Made by a program: the position numbers and the translations under genes. From contig NZ_JANQJQ010000013.1 of assembly GCF_028281565.1 (NCBI RefSeq), positions 1-64,000 on the forward strand: a DNA stretch of 64,000 nucleotides. Direction: 5' to 3'. The stretch's first letter is position 1; each line of letters begins with the position of its first letter. The stretch comes from Seonamhaeicola sp. Lineage in GTDB: Bacteria > Bacteroidota > Bacteroidia > Flavobacteriales > Flavobacteriaceae. Below the pieces are notes generated by a model, which saw only the letters and a list, made by a program, of their open reading frames with translations, was not told the DNA's origin and ran no database searches. Shown here piece after piece: positions 41,368 to 50,937 of the stretch.

Positions 41368-42348
41368 ATGAACCCTTTAATTTCAATAATAATTCCCACT
41401 TACAACAGAGCATCTTTTATAGGAAAGACCTTAGACAGCATTTTGGCCCAAACTTATAAAAACTGGGAATGCATTATTGTGGATGACGGTTCTACAGATA
41501 ATACAGCCAAAGTAGTTGCTACTTATTGTGATAAGGACGATAGATTCCAATACCATTCCAGACCGGATAATAGAACAAAAGGAGCCAATGCCTGTAGAAA
41601 TTATGGGTTTGAATTAAGTAAAGGAGATTATATTAATTGGTTTGACAGTGATGACATAATGATGCCACAAAAGCTGGAACTTCAAATTAATGGATTACAT
41701 AATTCTAATTTTGACTTTTCAATTTGTCAAACTTTAATATTCGATGTTGTAAAGAATAAAGAAAAGGGGTTAAGAGCGCCAAAATTAAAATCTGACAACA
41801 TTTTTGAAGACTACATAACCTATAATATATTTTGGCTTACCGGGGCACCTGTATGGAAAAAAGCGTTTTTAAAAAAGTATGATCTGAACTTTGACGAAGA
41901 ATTACAGCAGGCTCAGGATTACGATTTTCATATGCGTGCATTGTACGTTTCTGAAAATTATATCGAGAATGAAACACCTTTGGTTCAATTTAACATTCAT
42001 GAGGACAATATGTCTAAAACCATATATGACGATCCTCAAAAGACATTCTCAAATATAAAAGTCAAGTACAATATTCTTAAGAAATACGGTGCAACTTTAA
42101 GCAAAGACGTCAAAAAAAATACCTTAGAAGAATTAACAAAACTTTACAGCTATGTTATAAGGGAACGACACAAGAAAATATCATATAAAACCTGTAAATT
42201 TATACTTTCGCTTTATAAAGAAAACAAAGCGTTGTTTTCACTAAATAAATTTAAAACATCGGTTTATGCAATGGTTCCTTTGTTTTATGTGTATTTAGGA
42301 AAAGGGTTCAAGTTAACTAAGCTGGCTAATCAAATTATTTCTAAATAA
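41368..42348 (+). CDS. Glycosyltransferase family 2
   Basis: A GT-A enzyme: SIIIPTYNRASFIGKTLDSI, IIVDDGSTDNT and the metal-binding motif NWFDSDD, followed by AQDYDFHMRAL as the catalytic-base region. It has 326 residues when started at the ATG at 41368; a TTG at 41350 would add six residues, but the ATG is better placed. It ends with a basic and hydrophobic C-terminal part. The stop codon overlaps the next start (TAATG), so translation is coupled. Confidence 0.9.
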   Translation: MNPLISIIIPTYNRASFIGKTLDSILAQTYKNWECIIVDDGSTDNTAKVVATYCDKDDRFQYHSRPDNRTKGANACRNYGFELSKGDYINWFDSDDIMMPQKLELQINGLHNSNFDFSICQTLIFDVVKNKEKGLRAPKLKSDNIFEDYITYNIFWLTGAPVWKKAFLKKYDLNFDEELQQAQDYDFHMRALYVSENYIENETPLVQFNIHEDNMSKTIYDDPQKTFSNIKVKYNILKKYGATLSKDVKKNTLEELTKLYSYVIRERHKKISYKTCKFILSLYKENKALFSLNKFKTSVYAMVPLFYVYLGKGFKLTKLANQIISK

Positions 42349-43373
42349 TGCCCCTGATATCTGTTGTACTTCCGGTTTATAATGTTGAGACTTACATAAG
42401 TGACGCCATTACTTCTGTATTGAATCAAACGATCCAGGATTTTGAGATCATAGTGATCGATGATTGTTCAACAGATAATACCTTGTCGGTTGTAAAGTCT
42501 TTTGAAGATAGCAGGATAAGGATCATTGAAAAACCAAAAAACAAAGGCTTGATTGATAGCCTGAATATGGGATTTAGCGAAGCGGAAGGTCAATTCATCG
42601 CACGTATGGACGGTGATGATATAAACGTTCTAAACCGTTTTGAGAAACAATTAAAGATATTACAGAACCGCCCTGATATAAAAGCTTGCGGATGTTGGTT
42701 ACAATGTTTTGGTGCCAGTTCAAAAATTATAAAGCATAAAAGGGAACATGAACAGATTCAGGCACAACTATTACTGGGTAATCCCATGAGTTTAGGGGCT
42801 ACTATGTTAAATCGTGAGGCCTATAAGGCGTATAACTTTGACGCAAGTAAAGAACATGCAGAAGATTATGATTTTTGGGCAAGATCGGCCTGGGATTGCA
42901 AAATGTATAATATTCAGGAGGTTTTATACCATTATAGAACTCATCAAGACCAAGTTTCCAGCTTATATAATGACATTCAAAAAAATCAGGACATTGGCAT
43001 TAAATTGAGCCTATACCATAAGATAGGTTATGATAAAACCGAGTTTTCCGATGCGTTTTTAAAAAAAATGTTGTTTTCAAATGAGCAAATCTCCATAACC
43101 GACTGTAAACAATTCTTTAAGTGGTTGAGTCAAATATCGAGAGTTAATAAAAAACAACAAATTTTTGGACATAAAGAACTTTTAGACGTTGTTGAGCAGT
43201 TAAAAAGAAAATTTGTTTTTGATATCTTTTTCACGAATAACAGGGAAGGAATCCATTATGAAACCCGGAAGCAGATTTTAGGTGTGTTACCCTTTAAGCA
43301 GAAGTTATTCATTGTAAGGAAAAAACTGAAAGAGCGGGTTTCTTTATTAAGAAAACGAGAAGTAACAGGATAA
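42348..43373 (+). CDS. Glycosyltransferase family 2
   Basis: The 341-residue GT-A protein shows SVVLPVYNVETYISDAITSV, IIVIDDCSTDNT, the DxD-like ARMDGDD and AEDYDFWARSAWD. This is typical of family 2 enzymes adding GlcNAc, Gal or rhamnose-type sugars. Its last 100 residues are charged and may face the membrane. It overlaps the preceding GT2 by 1 bp and precedes a GT4 gene by 12 bp. Confidence 0.9.
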   Translation: MPLISVVLPVYNVETYISDAITSVLNQTIQDFEIIVIDDCSTDNTLSVVKSFEDSRIRIIEKPKNKGLIDSLNMGFSEAEGQFIARMDGDDINVLNRFEKQLKILQNRPDIKACGCWLQCFGASSKIIKHKREHEQIQAQLLLGNPMSLGATMLNREAYKAYNFDASKEHAEDYDFWARSAWDCKMYNIQEVLYHYRTHQDQVSSLYNDIQKNQDIGIKLSLYHKIGYDKTEFSDAFLKKMLFSNEQISITDCKQFFKWLSQISRVNKKQQIFGHKELLDVVEQLKRKFVFDIFFTNNREGIHYETRKQILGVLPFKQKLFIVRKKLKERVSLLRKREVTG

Positions 43374-43385
43374 ACCTCTGAAAGG

Positions 43386-44555
43386 ATGAATTTTAATAAA
43401 AAGAATGTATTATTGGTTTTTCAGGGAGGCAATCTGGGAGGTGCTGAAAGGCAAGGGTTGGGGTTGGCTAAATTCCTGGCCGATAAAAAAGGCTGCAAAG
43501 TTGATATTCTATTTATTTATTCAAATGTACTTTCCCAAGAGTTTAAAGAAGTATTAAAAAACTCAAATATTAATAAAACCTATTTTTTTGGTGAACCTTA
43601 TATGTTTTTAAAGCGGGAAGTTTCCATTAAAAATTTAAAGAGGTTAAAATGGTCTTTACAGTATTTGTTGAAGCTAAGAAAAGGTTTAAAAGCATCTAAG
43701 CATCAGGTCATTATTCCTTTTCAAAATACGCCTTCTAAAATTGCCTATTATTTATACAAATTATTGCCAACTGCTAAATATGCATTTTGGCATCAGCTGG
43801 GATTGGATATATTAAAACATGATGTATTGGAAAGTATAGCGGTTAACAATATACCGTGCATTATTGGTAATGCCGAAAACTGCTTGGATATTTTTAAATA
43901 TGACTATAAAGTTAAGAGTCATAAATTAAACCTGCTTCCTCAATATGTAAGTTTACAAAAACAAAACAGAGATGTATATAAGATAAAAAAATCGTTTAAA
44001 ATACCTTCAGATAAATTTATCTTTGGTATGATTGCTCACTTTAAGAGTTTTAAATACCATGATTTGTTATTAACTGTATTTGAAAGCATAAACCAAAAGT
44101 ACCCCAATACCCATTTAATTCTTATGGGAAATAAGGAGCATGATAATGAAACTTTAAAAACGTATAACCAGTTAAATAAGCATATCTTTGATAAAGATTT
44201 GCGATCCAACGTTTCGCTGCTTAGTAACTGGGACGTCTCAGATGTTTTGAATATCCTGGATGTAGGCATGTTACTATCTTTAACAGAAGGGACGCCCAAT
44301 GTGGTCATGGAGTATATGCTCTACGGATTACCTGTAATATGTTCTAACCATCCCGGTTGTGTACATTTGTTGAAAACATCAACACTTTTGGTTGATAATA
44401 AAGCGGACGAAATTTACAGCGCTATGGAACGTATCATAGAATCAAAAACTTTATACCAAAAAGAATCTGAAGCTAATTTGGAACGCATAAAAAGATTCAA
44501 TGTTGAGAATTACGTGAAAGATCTTGAAAACATCTTAGATAAAAGTTTTAATTAA
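43386..44555 (+). CDS. Glycosyltransferase family 4
   Basis: The 389-residue GT-B protein has LLVFQGGNLGGAERQGLGLA at the N-terminus, FGMIAHFKSFKYHDLLLTVF and THLILMGNKE in the donor domain, and the donor glutamate motif LTEGTPNVVMEYMLYGLPVI. The pattern fits N-acetylgalactosamine or similar transferases, but the donor is not predictable. The next gene starts directly after its stop codon. Confidence 0.92.
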   Translation: MNFNKKNVLLVFQGGNLGGAERQGLGLAKFLADKKGCKVDILFIYSNVLSQEFKEVLKNSNINKTYFFGEPYMFLKREVSIKNLKRLKWSLQYLLKLRKGLKASKHQVIIPFQNTPSKIAYYLYKLLPTAKYAFWHQLGLDILKHDVLESIAVNNIPCIIGNAENCLDIFKYDYKVKSHKLNLLPQYVSLQKQNRDVYKIKKSFKIPSDKFIFGMIAHFKSFKYHDLLLTVFESINQKYPNTHLILMGNKEHDNETLKTYNQLNKHIFDKDLRSNVSLLSNWDVSDVLNILDVGMLLSLTEGTPNVVMEYMLYGLPVICSNHPGCVHLLKTSTLLVDNKADEIYSAMERIIESKTLYQKESEANLERIKRFNVENYVKDLENILDKSFN

Positions 44556-45581
44556 ATGCTCCAAAGAAATGATCATTTAATAAGTATTGTTTTACCATGT
44601 TACAATGGTGAAAATCATTTGCGGGACGCTATTGAAAGCTGTTTATGTCAATCCTATGAAAATTTCGAATTGATCATAGTCAATGATTGTTCTGTTGATG
44701 ACACACTAAATATAGCAAATCACTTTGCGGAGAAGGATAACAGGGTCACGGTCATAAATAATAAAACTAATAGAAAGCTACCGGCAAGCTTAAACATTGG
44801 TCATATAAAAGCTAAAGGTGATTTTGTTACCTGGACTTCAGATGATAATAAACTGAACCCAAATTTTTTAGAGCGTTTATTAGAGGATCTTTTGAATACT
44901 GAAGCTGATATTGTTTTTTCTAATTACAATGTCATTAATGAACAGGGAAATTTTATAAGAGCACATAAAACAGGGCCCATAGAGCATATATTATTCGGGA
45001 ATAAAGTGGGCGCTTCGTTTCTTTATAAAAAGAAAGTATTCGATGAGTTAAACGGCTATGATGAATCCCTGTTTTTATTAGAAGATTATGATTTTTGGTT
45101 AAGGTCAAGCCTAGAATTTAAATGGGTTCATGTAGATCAAGTTCTGTATCAATATAGATTACATGCCGAAAGCTTAACTGCCAACATTGAATTCAAGAAG
45201 GAGTCAAATGCAAAGCACAAAAAAGGAGCTTTAAAAATGTTTAAAAAGATTTCGGATACGTTATCTTGGAGCGCGGAAACCCTTGATCTGTTAACAGATC
45301 ACTTTTTAAAAGAATCCGTGTCGGTGAATGACTACCTCAATAATAAGCAAAACATTGATGCCAATATTCTGTCTTTTAAATCAGATTATTTTAATGAAGA
45401 TGAGTTAATATTTGGTTTAAACATGCTATTGCGTAACCATCTGTTATCCGATAATTGTAATCAAAACATTAAAACTCTTTTTAAAGTCTTAATAAGAGAA
45501 AAACTACTTTTGTTTCACAAGTCGTATAGTAAAAAAGCCACTTTTAAATATGTTCTTAAAAGTCTATTTAATGTAGCATGA
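44556..45581 (+). CDS. Glycosyltransferase family 2
   Basis: The 341-residue GT-A protein reads SIVLPCYNGENHLRDAIESC, IIVNDCSVDDT, FVTWTSDDNKLNP (here the DxD position is S-D-D) and LLEDYDFWLRSS. It abuts the upstream gene with no intergenic base and overlaps the next by 4 bp. The C-terminal 90 residues are not catalytic and have no clear match. Confidence 0.9.
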   Translation: MLQRNDHLISIVLPCYNGENHLRDAIESCLCQSYENFELIIVNDCSVDDTLNIANHFAEKDNRVTVINNKTNRKLPASLNIGHIKAKGDFVTWTSDDNKLNPNFLERLLEDLLNTEADIVFSNYNVINEQGNFIRAHKTGPIEHILFGNKVGASFLYKKKVFDELNGYDESLFLLEDYDFWLRSSLEFKWVHVDQVLYQYRLHAESLTANIEFKKESNAKHKKGALKMFKKISDTLSWSAETLDLLTDHFLKESVSVNDYLNNKQNIDANILSFKSDYFNEDELIFGLNMLLRNHLLSDNCNQNIKTLFKVLIREKLLLFHKSYSKKATFKYVLKSLFNVA

Positions 45582-46510
45582 GCAACAATTCCCAACTAAT
45601 AAGCATCATAATGGCAACATATAATAGAGAACATTATATAGTTGAAGCATTGAATACCATTAGAAAACAAACCTATACAAACTGGGAATGTTTAATTATT
45701 GATGATGGATGCACTGACAATACGGAAAATAAAATAGCATCAGTTTTAAAGATAGATTCGAGATTTAAGTTTTTAAAAAGACCTCATACGCACAAAAAGG
45801 GACTCCCCGGTTGCAGAAATTACGGGCTTGAAATGGCCAAGGGTGATTATATCATTTTTTTTGATGATGATGATATGGTGCATCCTTTGAATTTAGAGAT
45901 CTGTTTATCGGCATTAGCAAAAAACAGTAAGGCCTCTTTTTGTAATTATAAAAAGCAATCGTTTACAGGAACATTTGATTATGAAATAGATCTTGGCTTA
46001 GATTTTAATTATAAAGAAACCGATAGTACGTTATTAGAAGACGTAGTCACGCAGGTAGTACCTTTTGCTTCTTGTACAGTGTTATGGAAAAGGAATTGTT
46101 TTGAGGAAAACAGGTTTAATGAAGATTTAATGTATGCTGAAGAATGGGAATGCTATCAACGAATTCTAAGTGAAAGGATTATGGGAATAATAATAGATAA
46201 GGTCCTTTATTTTAACAGGAAACATGAGGCCTCCAATACAGGCCAGTTTTGGAGTAATGCTCCCGCAAGAGTAAATTCTAAAAAGAGTGCCATAGAATTG
46301 GTAACTTTTAATTTAGTAGAAAAAGTGTTGCTAACCCCAAGATTGTTTAAATACTTAGTAAATTTAGCCATTGGATTTAGAGATCTTAAATTGGTGAAAA
46401 ACGTTCTTAAAATATCTAAAGCCAATAGGAGATCAAGATTGTTTATCACTTTTAAATATTGGCTTTTTCCTGTTTGGGTTTTTTATAAGAATAAAATAAA
46501 AAAGACATAA
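45578..46510 (+). CDS. Glycosyltransferase family 2
   Basis: The 310-residue GT-A protein shows SIIMATYNREHYIVEALNTI, CLIIDDGCTDNT and FFDDDDMVHP, with YAEEWECYQRIL in the acceptor-base region. The DDDD run fits the metal-binding site. Four bases overlap the preceding GT2 stop. The basic C-terminal tail (FYKNKIKKT) may be membrane-attached. Confidence 0.9.
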   Translation: MSNNSQLISIIMATYNREHYIVEALNTIRKQTYTNWECLIIDDGCTDNTENKIASVLKIDSRFKFLKRPHTHKKGLPGCRNYGLEMAKGDYIIFFDDDDMVHPLNLEICLSALAKNSKASFCNYKKQSFTGTFDYEIDLGLDFNYKETDSTLLEDVVTQVVPFASCTVLWKRNCFEENRFNEDLMYAEEWECYQRILSERIMGIIIDKVLYFNRKHEASNTGQFWSNAPARVNSKKSAIELVTFNLVEKVLLTPRLFKYLVNLAIGFRDLKLVKNVLKISKANRRSRLFITFKYWLFPVWVFYKNKIKKT

Positions 46511-46514
46511 AAAA

Positions 46515-47108
46515 TTGAAATTACTTCTATTAAAAACTATTAAACATATCCCTTTTAATTTTTTTAAGATCTTCTTATATAGGAACCTATTCGGATACCA
46601 AATAGGAAAAGGGGTTAGAATAGGAAAAGTTATTATTAGATGTAAAAAAGTAAACATTGCCAATAATGTTTACATAGCAAATAATAATGTGTTTTCTTGT
46701 GATGAAATTAGTATAGGTTCTAGTACCAGTATTCACTCGGGAAATACATTTATTGGAAAAGGAAAGTTTGTTATAGGAGCTAATTCCAGGATCATTAACA
46801 ATCATTATTTTGATTTATGGAACTCGATAGAAATAGGCAATAATACTTGGATTGCCGGTAGAAACAGTGAATTTTGGACCCATGGCTCCATAAAAACTAA
46901 AGTGAGTAAAGATCTGTCAATAAAAGTTGGGAACGATGTTTATATTGGGGCATCATCAAAATTTGCGCCTGGGACAAAAGTCGCCTCTTTAAATTTAATA
47001 AGCCTGGGAAGCATGGTTTCAGGTGATTTTAATGAAGAAAAAACCATAATAATGGGAAATCCAGCCCGTGTGGTTAAAGAAAATATTGACTGGAGAGAAA
47101 ATTGGTAG
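46515..47108 (+). CDS. Hexapeptide-repeat acyltransferase (LbH type)
   Basis: The 197-residue protein has a hydrophobic N-terminal 30 residues and then left-handed beta-helix repeats (IGKGVRIGKVIIRC, VNIANNVYIANNNVFSC, ISIGSSTSIHSGNTFIGKG, IEIGNNTWIAGRNSEFW), ending PARVVKENIDW. This is a serine/maltose-O-acetyltransferase-type protein that probably O-acetylates a sugar of the polysaccharide. The start is TTG at 46515; no ATG is better placed. Confidence 0.85.
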   Translation: MKLLLLKTIKHIPFNFFKIFLYRNLFGYQIGKGVRIGKVIIRCKKVNIANNVYIANNNVFSCDEISIGSSTSIHSGNTFIGKGKFVIGANSRIINNHYFDLWNSIEIGNNTWIAGRNSEFWTHGSIKTKVSKDLSIKVGNDVYIGASSKFAPGTKVASLNLISLGSMVSGDFNEEKTIIMGNPARVVKENIDWRENW

Positions 47109-47115
47109 TAAGTTA

Positions 47116-48369
47116 ATGAGTAAAAAAATAATTGTAGTAGTAGACTCAATTGATGTAAACGATAGCAGTGGTTCCAAAGCTAATGTCGCTCTTATAAATA
47201 ACTTTGTTCATCTTGGTTACCATGTTTTGGTTTATCATTATACCCGAAAGCCAATTGAAATTCAAAATGCAACATGCATAGCTATTAAGGAAAAAAAGGA
47301 TAACTGGTTATATGTCCTTAGTAGAATACAAAGAGTAATTCAGAGGGTCTTAAAAATAAACTTAGCTAAATATTTAGAGCCACTGTTTGGATTCTCTTTT
47401 ACTTTTTATAATGATGTAAAGAGTATTAAAGCAGAATTAAAGAAGCTTGATGCCTCAAAAATAGATATGGTTTTAACGCTTAGTAAAGCAGCTAGTTTTA
47501 GACCACATTATGCCGTAAATAAATTGTCTGAAATGCATGTTAAATGGATGGCATATATTCATGATCCTTACCCATTTAGCAGATACCCTAAGCCTTACGA
47601 TTGGAAAGAACCGGGACATAGGATAAAAGAGCGCTTTTTTAAGGAACTGTCTAAAAATGCTAAATATTCTGCGTTTCCAAGTTTGTTGTTACAAGAGTGG
47701 ATGGGATCGTTTTTTGAAAATTTCAATAAAACAGGAATAGTTATTCCACATCAGATCATAAATTTGGATTTAGAAGGATTTAAACCTAAAATCAATTTTG
47801 AAAGTGATAAGTTCAATATTCTGCATGCCGGGAGCTTACTCAAGCAGCGTAATCCGGAAAACTTGATTATAGGATATCAGTTATTTTTAGAAAATAATGT
47901 CGAAGCTAAAGAAAATTCCAAATTGATCCTTTTAGGAAGTGCTGATTATCACAAGGATATGATAGAAGATTATGCTAAAAGTATCCCACAATTACAAATA
48001 AACTTGTCTAATATCCCTTTTAAGGATGTGGTTTGGCTTCAAAGCAAAGTGTCCGCAAATGTTATCCTGGAAGCAGATGCTAAAATGAGCCCTTTTTTAC
48101 CAGGTAAATTTCCTCATTGTGTATCAGCAAATAGACCAATTGTTCACTTAGGTCCCGAAAAGAGTGAAACTAAAAGGTTATTGGGAGATGCGTATGTTTA
48201 TAGTGCTGGGGTCAATGATATAAAAAAGATTTCAGAAATACTGGGGCAGCTTTATAAAAAATGGACAAATAATAACGGGGTTTTAGTGTTTGACAGGTTA
48301 GATTTAATAAATTATTTAGGAGAAAATTATTTAAAAGAACAAATTGAAAAAAGTCTGCATGAACATTAA
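47116..48369 (+). CDS. Glycosyltransferase, GT4-like (divergent)
   Basis: The 417-residue protein (started at the ATG at 47116, not the TTG-type extension from 47068, which overlaps the acetyltransferase) begins MSKKIIVVVDSIDVNDSSGS. Its donor domain shows FNILHAGSLLKQRNPENLII and SKLILLGSADYHKD. The usual E-x7-E is replaced around ANVILEADAKMSPFLPGKFP, so the fold is GT-B but the family assignment is loose. It overlaps the next gene by 11 bp. Confidence 0.75.
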   Translation: MSKKIIVVVDSIDVNDSSGSKANVALINNFVHLGYHVLVYHYTRKPIEIQNATCIAIKEKKDNWLYVLSRIQRVIQRVLKINLAKYLEPLFGFSFTFYNDVKSIKAELKKLDASKIDMVLTLSKAASFRPHYAVNKLSEMHVKWMAYIHDPYPFSRYPKPYDWKEPGHRIKERFFKELSKNAKYSAFPSLLLQEWMGSFFENFNKTGIVIPHQIINLDLEGFKPKINFESDKFNILHAGSLLKQRNPENLIIGYQLFLENNVEAKENSKLILLGSADYHKDMIEDYAKSIPQLQINLSNIPFKDVVWLQSKVSANVILEADAKMSPFLPGKFPHCVSANRPIVHLGPEKSETKRLLGDAYVYSAGVNDIKKISEILGQLYKKWTNNNGVLVFDRLDLINYLGENYLKEQIEKSLHEH

Positions 48370-49267
48370 ATACAGCATATTAATTTCTACAAAAAACCGC
48401 TTACAGGATTTAAAGATTACTTTAAAGGCGATTAGTCATTTAATTGACAGAAAGGATGTTGAATGTTTTGTTTGTGACGATGGTTCTACTGACGATACAT
48501 CACTTTTTGTTGCAAATAATTACCCTGATATTCAGTTGATTACCCATGAAAAAAGTAAAGGCTATATATACAGCAGGAATTTAATGCTGAGTTTAACAAA
48601 AGCACCGTATGCTATCTCTTTAGATGATGATGCCCATTTTATTACTGAAAATCCTTTAGAACAAATAGGTGCTTATTTTAAAAGTAATTCAAGTTGTGGT
48701 GCCCTAGCATTCAGGCTATATTGGGATGAAGAACCTCCAAAGCATACTAAGACAAATGATAAGCCCCAGCACGTTAGAAGTTTTGTGGGCTGCGGCCATG
48801 TTTGGAATATGGAAGCCTGGAAATCAATTCCTGATTACCCGGAATGGTTTGTTTTTTATGGAGAGGAAGAGTTTGCATCTTACCAATTGTTCAAAAATAA
48901 ATGGGAGATACATTATCTTCCATCAGTTTTAGTAAACCACCGGGTCAATATAAAAGGGCGTAAAAGAAATAAAGATTATAGGATCCGTTTAAGAAGATCA
49001 TTACGATCGGGTTGGTACCTTTATTTTTTGTTTTATCCCCATAATACAATTCCCAGAAGGTTTTTTTATACGTTGTGGATTCAAATGAAAACCAAAGTAT
49101 TTAAAGGTGATTTTAAAGCTTTTTTAGCCATTTTACAGGCCCTTGGTGACATAGTTGTTAATGTTCCACGTTTAGTAAAAAATGCTAACAGATTATCAAA
49201 AAAAGAATTTATAGAATACTCAAAACTTTCGGAAACCAAATTATATTGGACTCCAAAAGATTTATAA
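48359..49267 (+). CDS. Glycosyltransferase family 2
   Basis: The 302-residue GT-A protein begins MNIKYSILISTKNRLQDLKI, with FVCDDGSTDDT, AISLDDDAHF (DxD-type metal site) and EEEFASYQLFKNKW. A basic C-terminal part (GRKRNKDYRIRLRRSLRSGW) may bind the inner membrane, and the helix after it is hydrophobic. The preferred ATG at 48359 is inside the upstream gene's end. Confidence 0.9.
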   Translation: MNIKYSILISTKNRLQDLKITLKAISHLIDRKDVECFVCDDGSTDDTSLFVANNYPDIQLITHEKSKGYIYSRNLMLSLTKAPYAISLDDDAHFITENPLEQIGAYFKSNSSCGALAFRLYWDEEPPKHTKTNDKPQHVRSFVGCGHVWNMEAWKSIPDYPEWFVFYGEEEFASYQLFKNKWEIHYLPSVLVNHRVNIKGRKRNKDYRIRLRRSLRSGWYLYFLFYPHNTIPRRFFYTLWIQMKTKVFKGDFKAFLAILQALGDIVVNVPRLVKNANRLSKKEFIEYSKLSETKLYWTPKDL

Positions 49268-49285
49268 CACAAAGACTTAACAAAA

Positions 49286-49939
49286 TTGAAATTAGATATA
49301 AGGACATTTAATAATAGAGCAGAATTTGCAAAAGCAATGTTGGATAAATATATATCGCATGCCCCAAAGAAAGTTGTAAGCGATGTAGGCGCAGGATTTG
49401 GGCATATGAAATCACATATTGAAGGTTTGAAAGCAAAATGGCAGCCCTTTGATTATATTAGGAAAATTGATGAATCTGTTATTTGGAATTTAAATGACGC
49501 GGCCCCGGAAGATGTTGATAAAGCCGGAATGGTTATATTTTTAGAAGTTTTAGAACATTTAGATAATCCTTTACTGGGGATTCAAAATATTTCTAACCAT
49601 ATGGAGCTCAATGGCATTTTGATTTTGACTACGCCTAATCCACAATCTAGCAAAAATACCTTAAGTTTGTTTTTAAGAGGATCGCTTTATGCTTTCCAGG
49701 AAAAACACATAAAGGAGAACCATGTTTTTACACCGTGGAAACATGTAGTATATGAGTTTTTAAAAAGAAGTGGTTTTGAGGTATTGGAATATGCCATTGT
49801 GGATATGCAATATAAAAACAATAAAACGTCTTCTTTAAAGGATTGGTTCAAGTCTAAAATAGAGTCTTATATAGAGTATAAAAACCCATTGGCTAAAGGA
49901 ATGAGCTATGGTATCGTTGCCAGAAAAACAGAACAATGA
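49286..49939 (+). CDS. Class I SAM-dependent methyltransferase
   Basis: The 217-residue protein has VVSDVGAGFGHMKSHI (motif I), VIFLEVLEHLDNPLLGI and LNGILILTTPNP. This is the methyltransferase_23-like layout. The C-terminus ends KGMSYGIVARKTEQ. It starts with TTG at 49286, and its last 4 bp overlap the neuB start, so it may modify the sialic acid-containing product. Confidence 0.85.
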   Translation: MKLDIRTFNNRAEFAKAMLDKYISHAPKKVVSDVGAGFGHMKSHIEGLKAKWQPFDYIRKIDESVIWNLNDAAPEDVDKAGMVIFLEVLEHLDNPLLGIQNISNHMELNGILILTTPNPQSSKNTLSLFLRGSLYAFQEKHIKENHVFTPWKHVVYEFLKRSGFEVLEYAIVDMQYKNNKTSSLKDWFKSKIESYIEYKNPLAKGMSYGIVARKTEQ

Positions 49940-50937
49940 GCGTAAAATTAATTGCAGAAATAGGGCAGGCACATAACGGAAGTTTACATAAAGCTCATGA
50001 TTATATTGAGGCCATAGCAACTACCGGAGTAAATGCCATAAAGTTCCAAACTCATATTGCAGAGGCCGAAAGTAGTATTTATGAGCCTTTTAGGGTGAAG
50101 TTTACAGATAAGTACGCCACCAGGTTTGATTATTGGAAAGCCATGCAGTTTACACTTGAACAATGGCAAGAGTTAAAGGCGCATTGCGATGATGTTCAGA
50201 TAGAGTTTATGAGTTCACCTTTTAGTAATGCGGCGGTTGATTTGTTAGAAGAAGTTGGAGTGGCTTGCTATAAAATTGGTTCGGGGGAAGTCAATAACTT
50301 TTTATTATTGGAAAAAATAGCCCAAACAAGTAAACCGGTTATTCTATCTTCCGGGATGAGTTCTTACGAGGAGTTGGATAAAACAGTAGATTTTTTGAAA
50401 TCAAAAGAAGTTGTGTTTTCAATCATGCAATGCACTACGGCTTATCCAACGCAACCAGAACAATATGGACTTAACGTTATTCAGGAACTGAAGGCAAGAT
50501 ATGGTGTTCGAGTAGGGTTTTCAGATCATTCAGCCAGGGCAGAAACCGCCATTGCAGCAGTGGCTTTAGGTGCTGAGATTTTGGAGTTTCATACTGTTTT
50601 CAGTAAAAACGATTTTGGACCCGATGTAAGCTCTTCATTGACAATTAATGAGATTAAAGCGCTTACAGAAGCGGTACGTAATATTGAAAAAGCACTAATA
50701 AGTCCGGTTGATAAATTTGATAATTCTAAGTTTGCAGAACTCAAGTCAATTTTTGAAAAATCATTATCCATTAATAAAGATTTAAAGGCGGGGCATGCCA
50801 TTCAATTTTCAGATTTAGAAGCAAAAAAACCGGCAAATAAAGGAATACCGGCTTCAATATTTAAAGAAGTGATAGGTAAAAGACTAGTAAAGGATATGAA
50901 ACAATGGGATTTTTTAACCGAAGATGATATTAAATGA
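49936..50937 (+). CDS. neuB: Nonulosonic acid (sialic acid-type) synthase NeuB
   Basis: Condenses a hexose derivative (ManNAc in the sialic acid pathway) with phosphoenolpyruvate. The 333-residue protein has LIAEIGQAHNGSLHKAHDYI, NAIKFQTHIAEAES, IEFMSSPFSNAAVDLLEEVG, YKIGSGEVNNFLLLE and ILSSGMSS, a TIM-barrel NeuB pattern, plus a C-terminal SAF/antifreeze-like domain (about 275-333, DLKAGHAIQFSDLEAKKP). Its neighbours neuC and neuA, each overlapping by 1-4 bp, support a sialic or related nonulosonic acid pathway. Confidence 0.92.
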   Translation: MSVKLIAEIGQAHNGSLHKAHDYIEAIATTGVNAIKFQTHIAEAESSIYEPFRVKFTDKYATRFDYWKAMQFTLEQWQELKAHCDDVQIEFMSSPFSNAAVDLLEEVGVACYKIGSGEVNNFLLLEKIAQTSKPVILSSGMSSYEELDKTVDFLKSKEVVFSIMQCTTAYPTQPEQYGLNVIQELKARYGVRVGFSDHSARAETAIAAVALGAEILEFHTVFSKNDFGPDVSSSLTINEIKALTEAVRNIEKALISPVDKFDNSKFAELKSIFEKSLSINKDLKAGHAIQFSDLEAKKPANKGIPASIFKEVIGKRLVKDMKQWDFLTEDDIK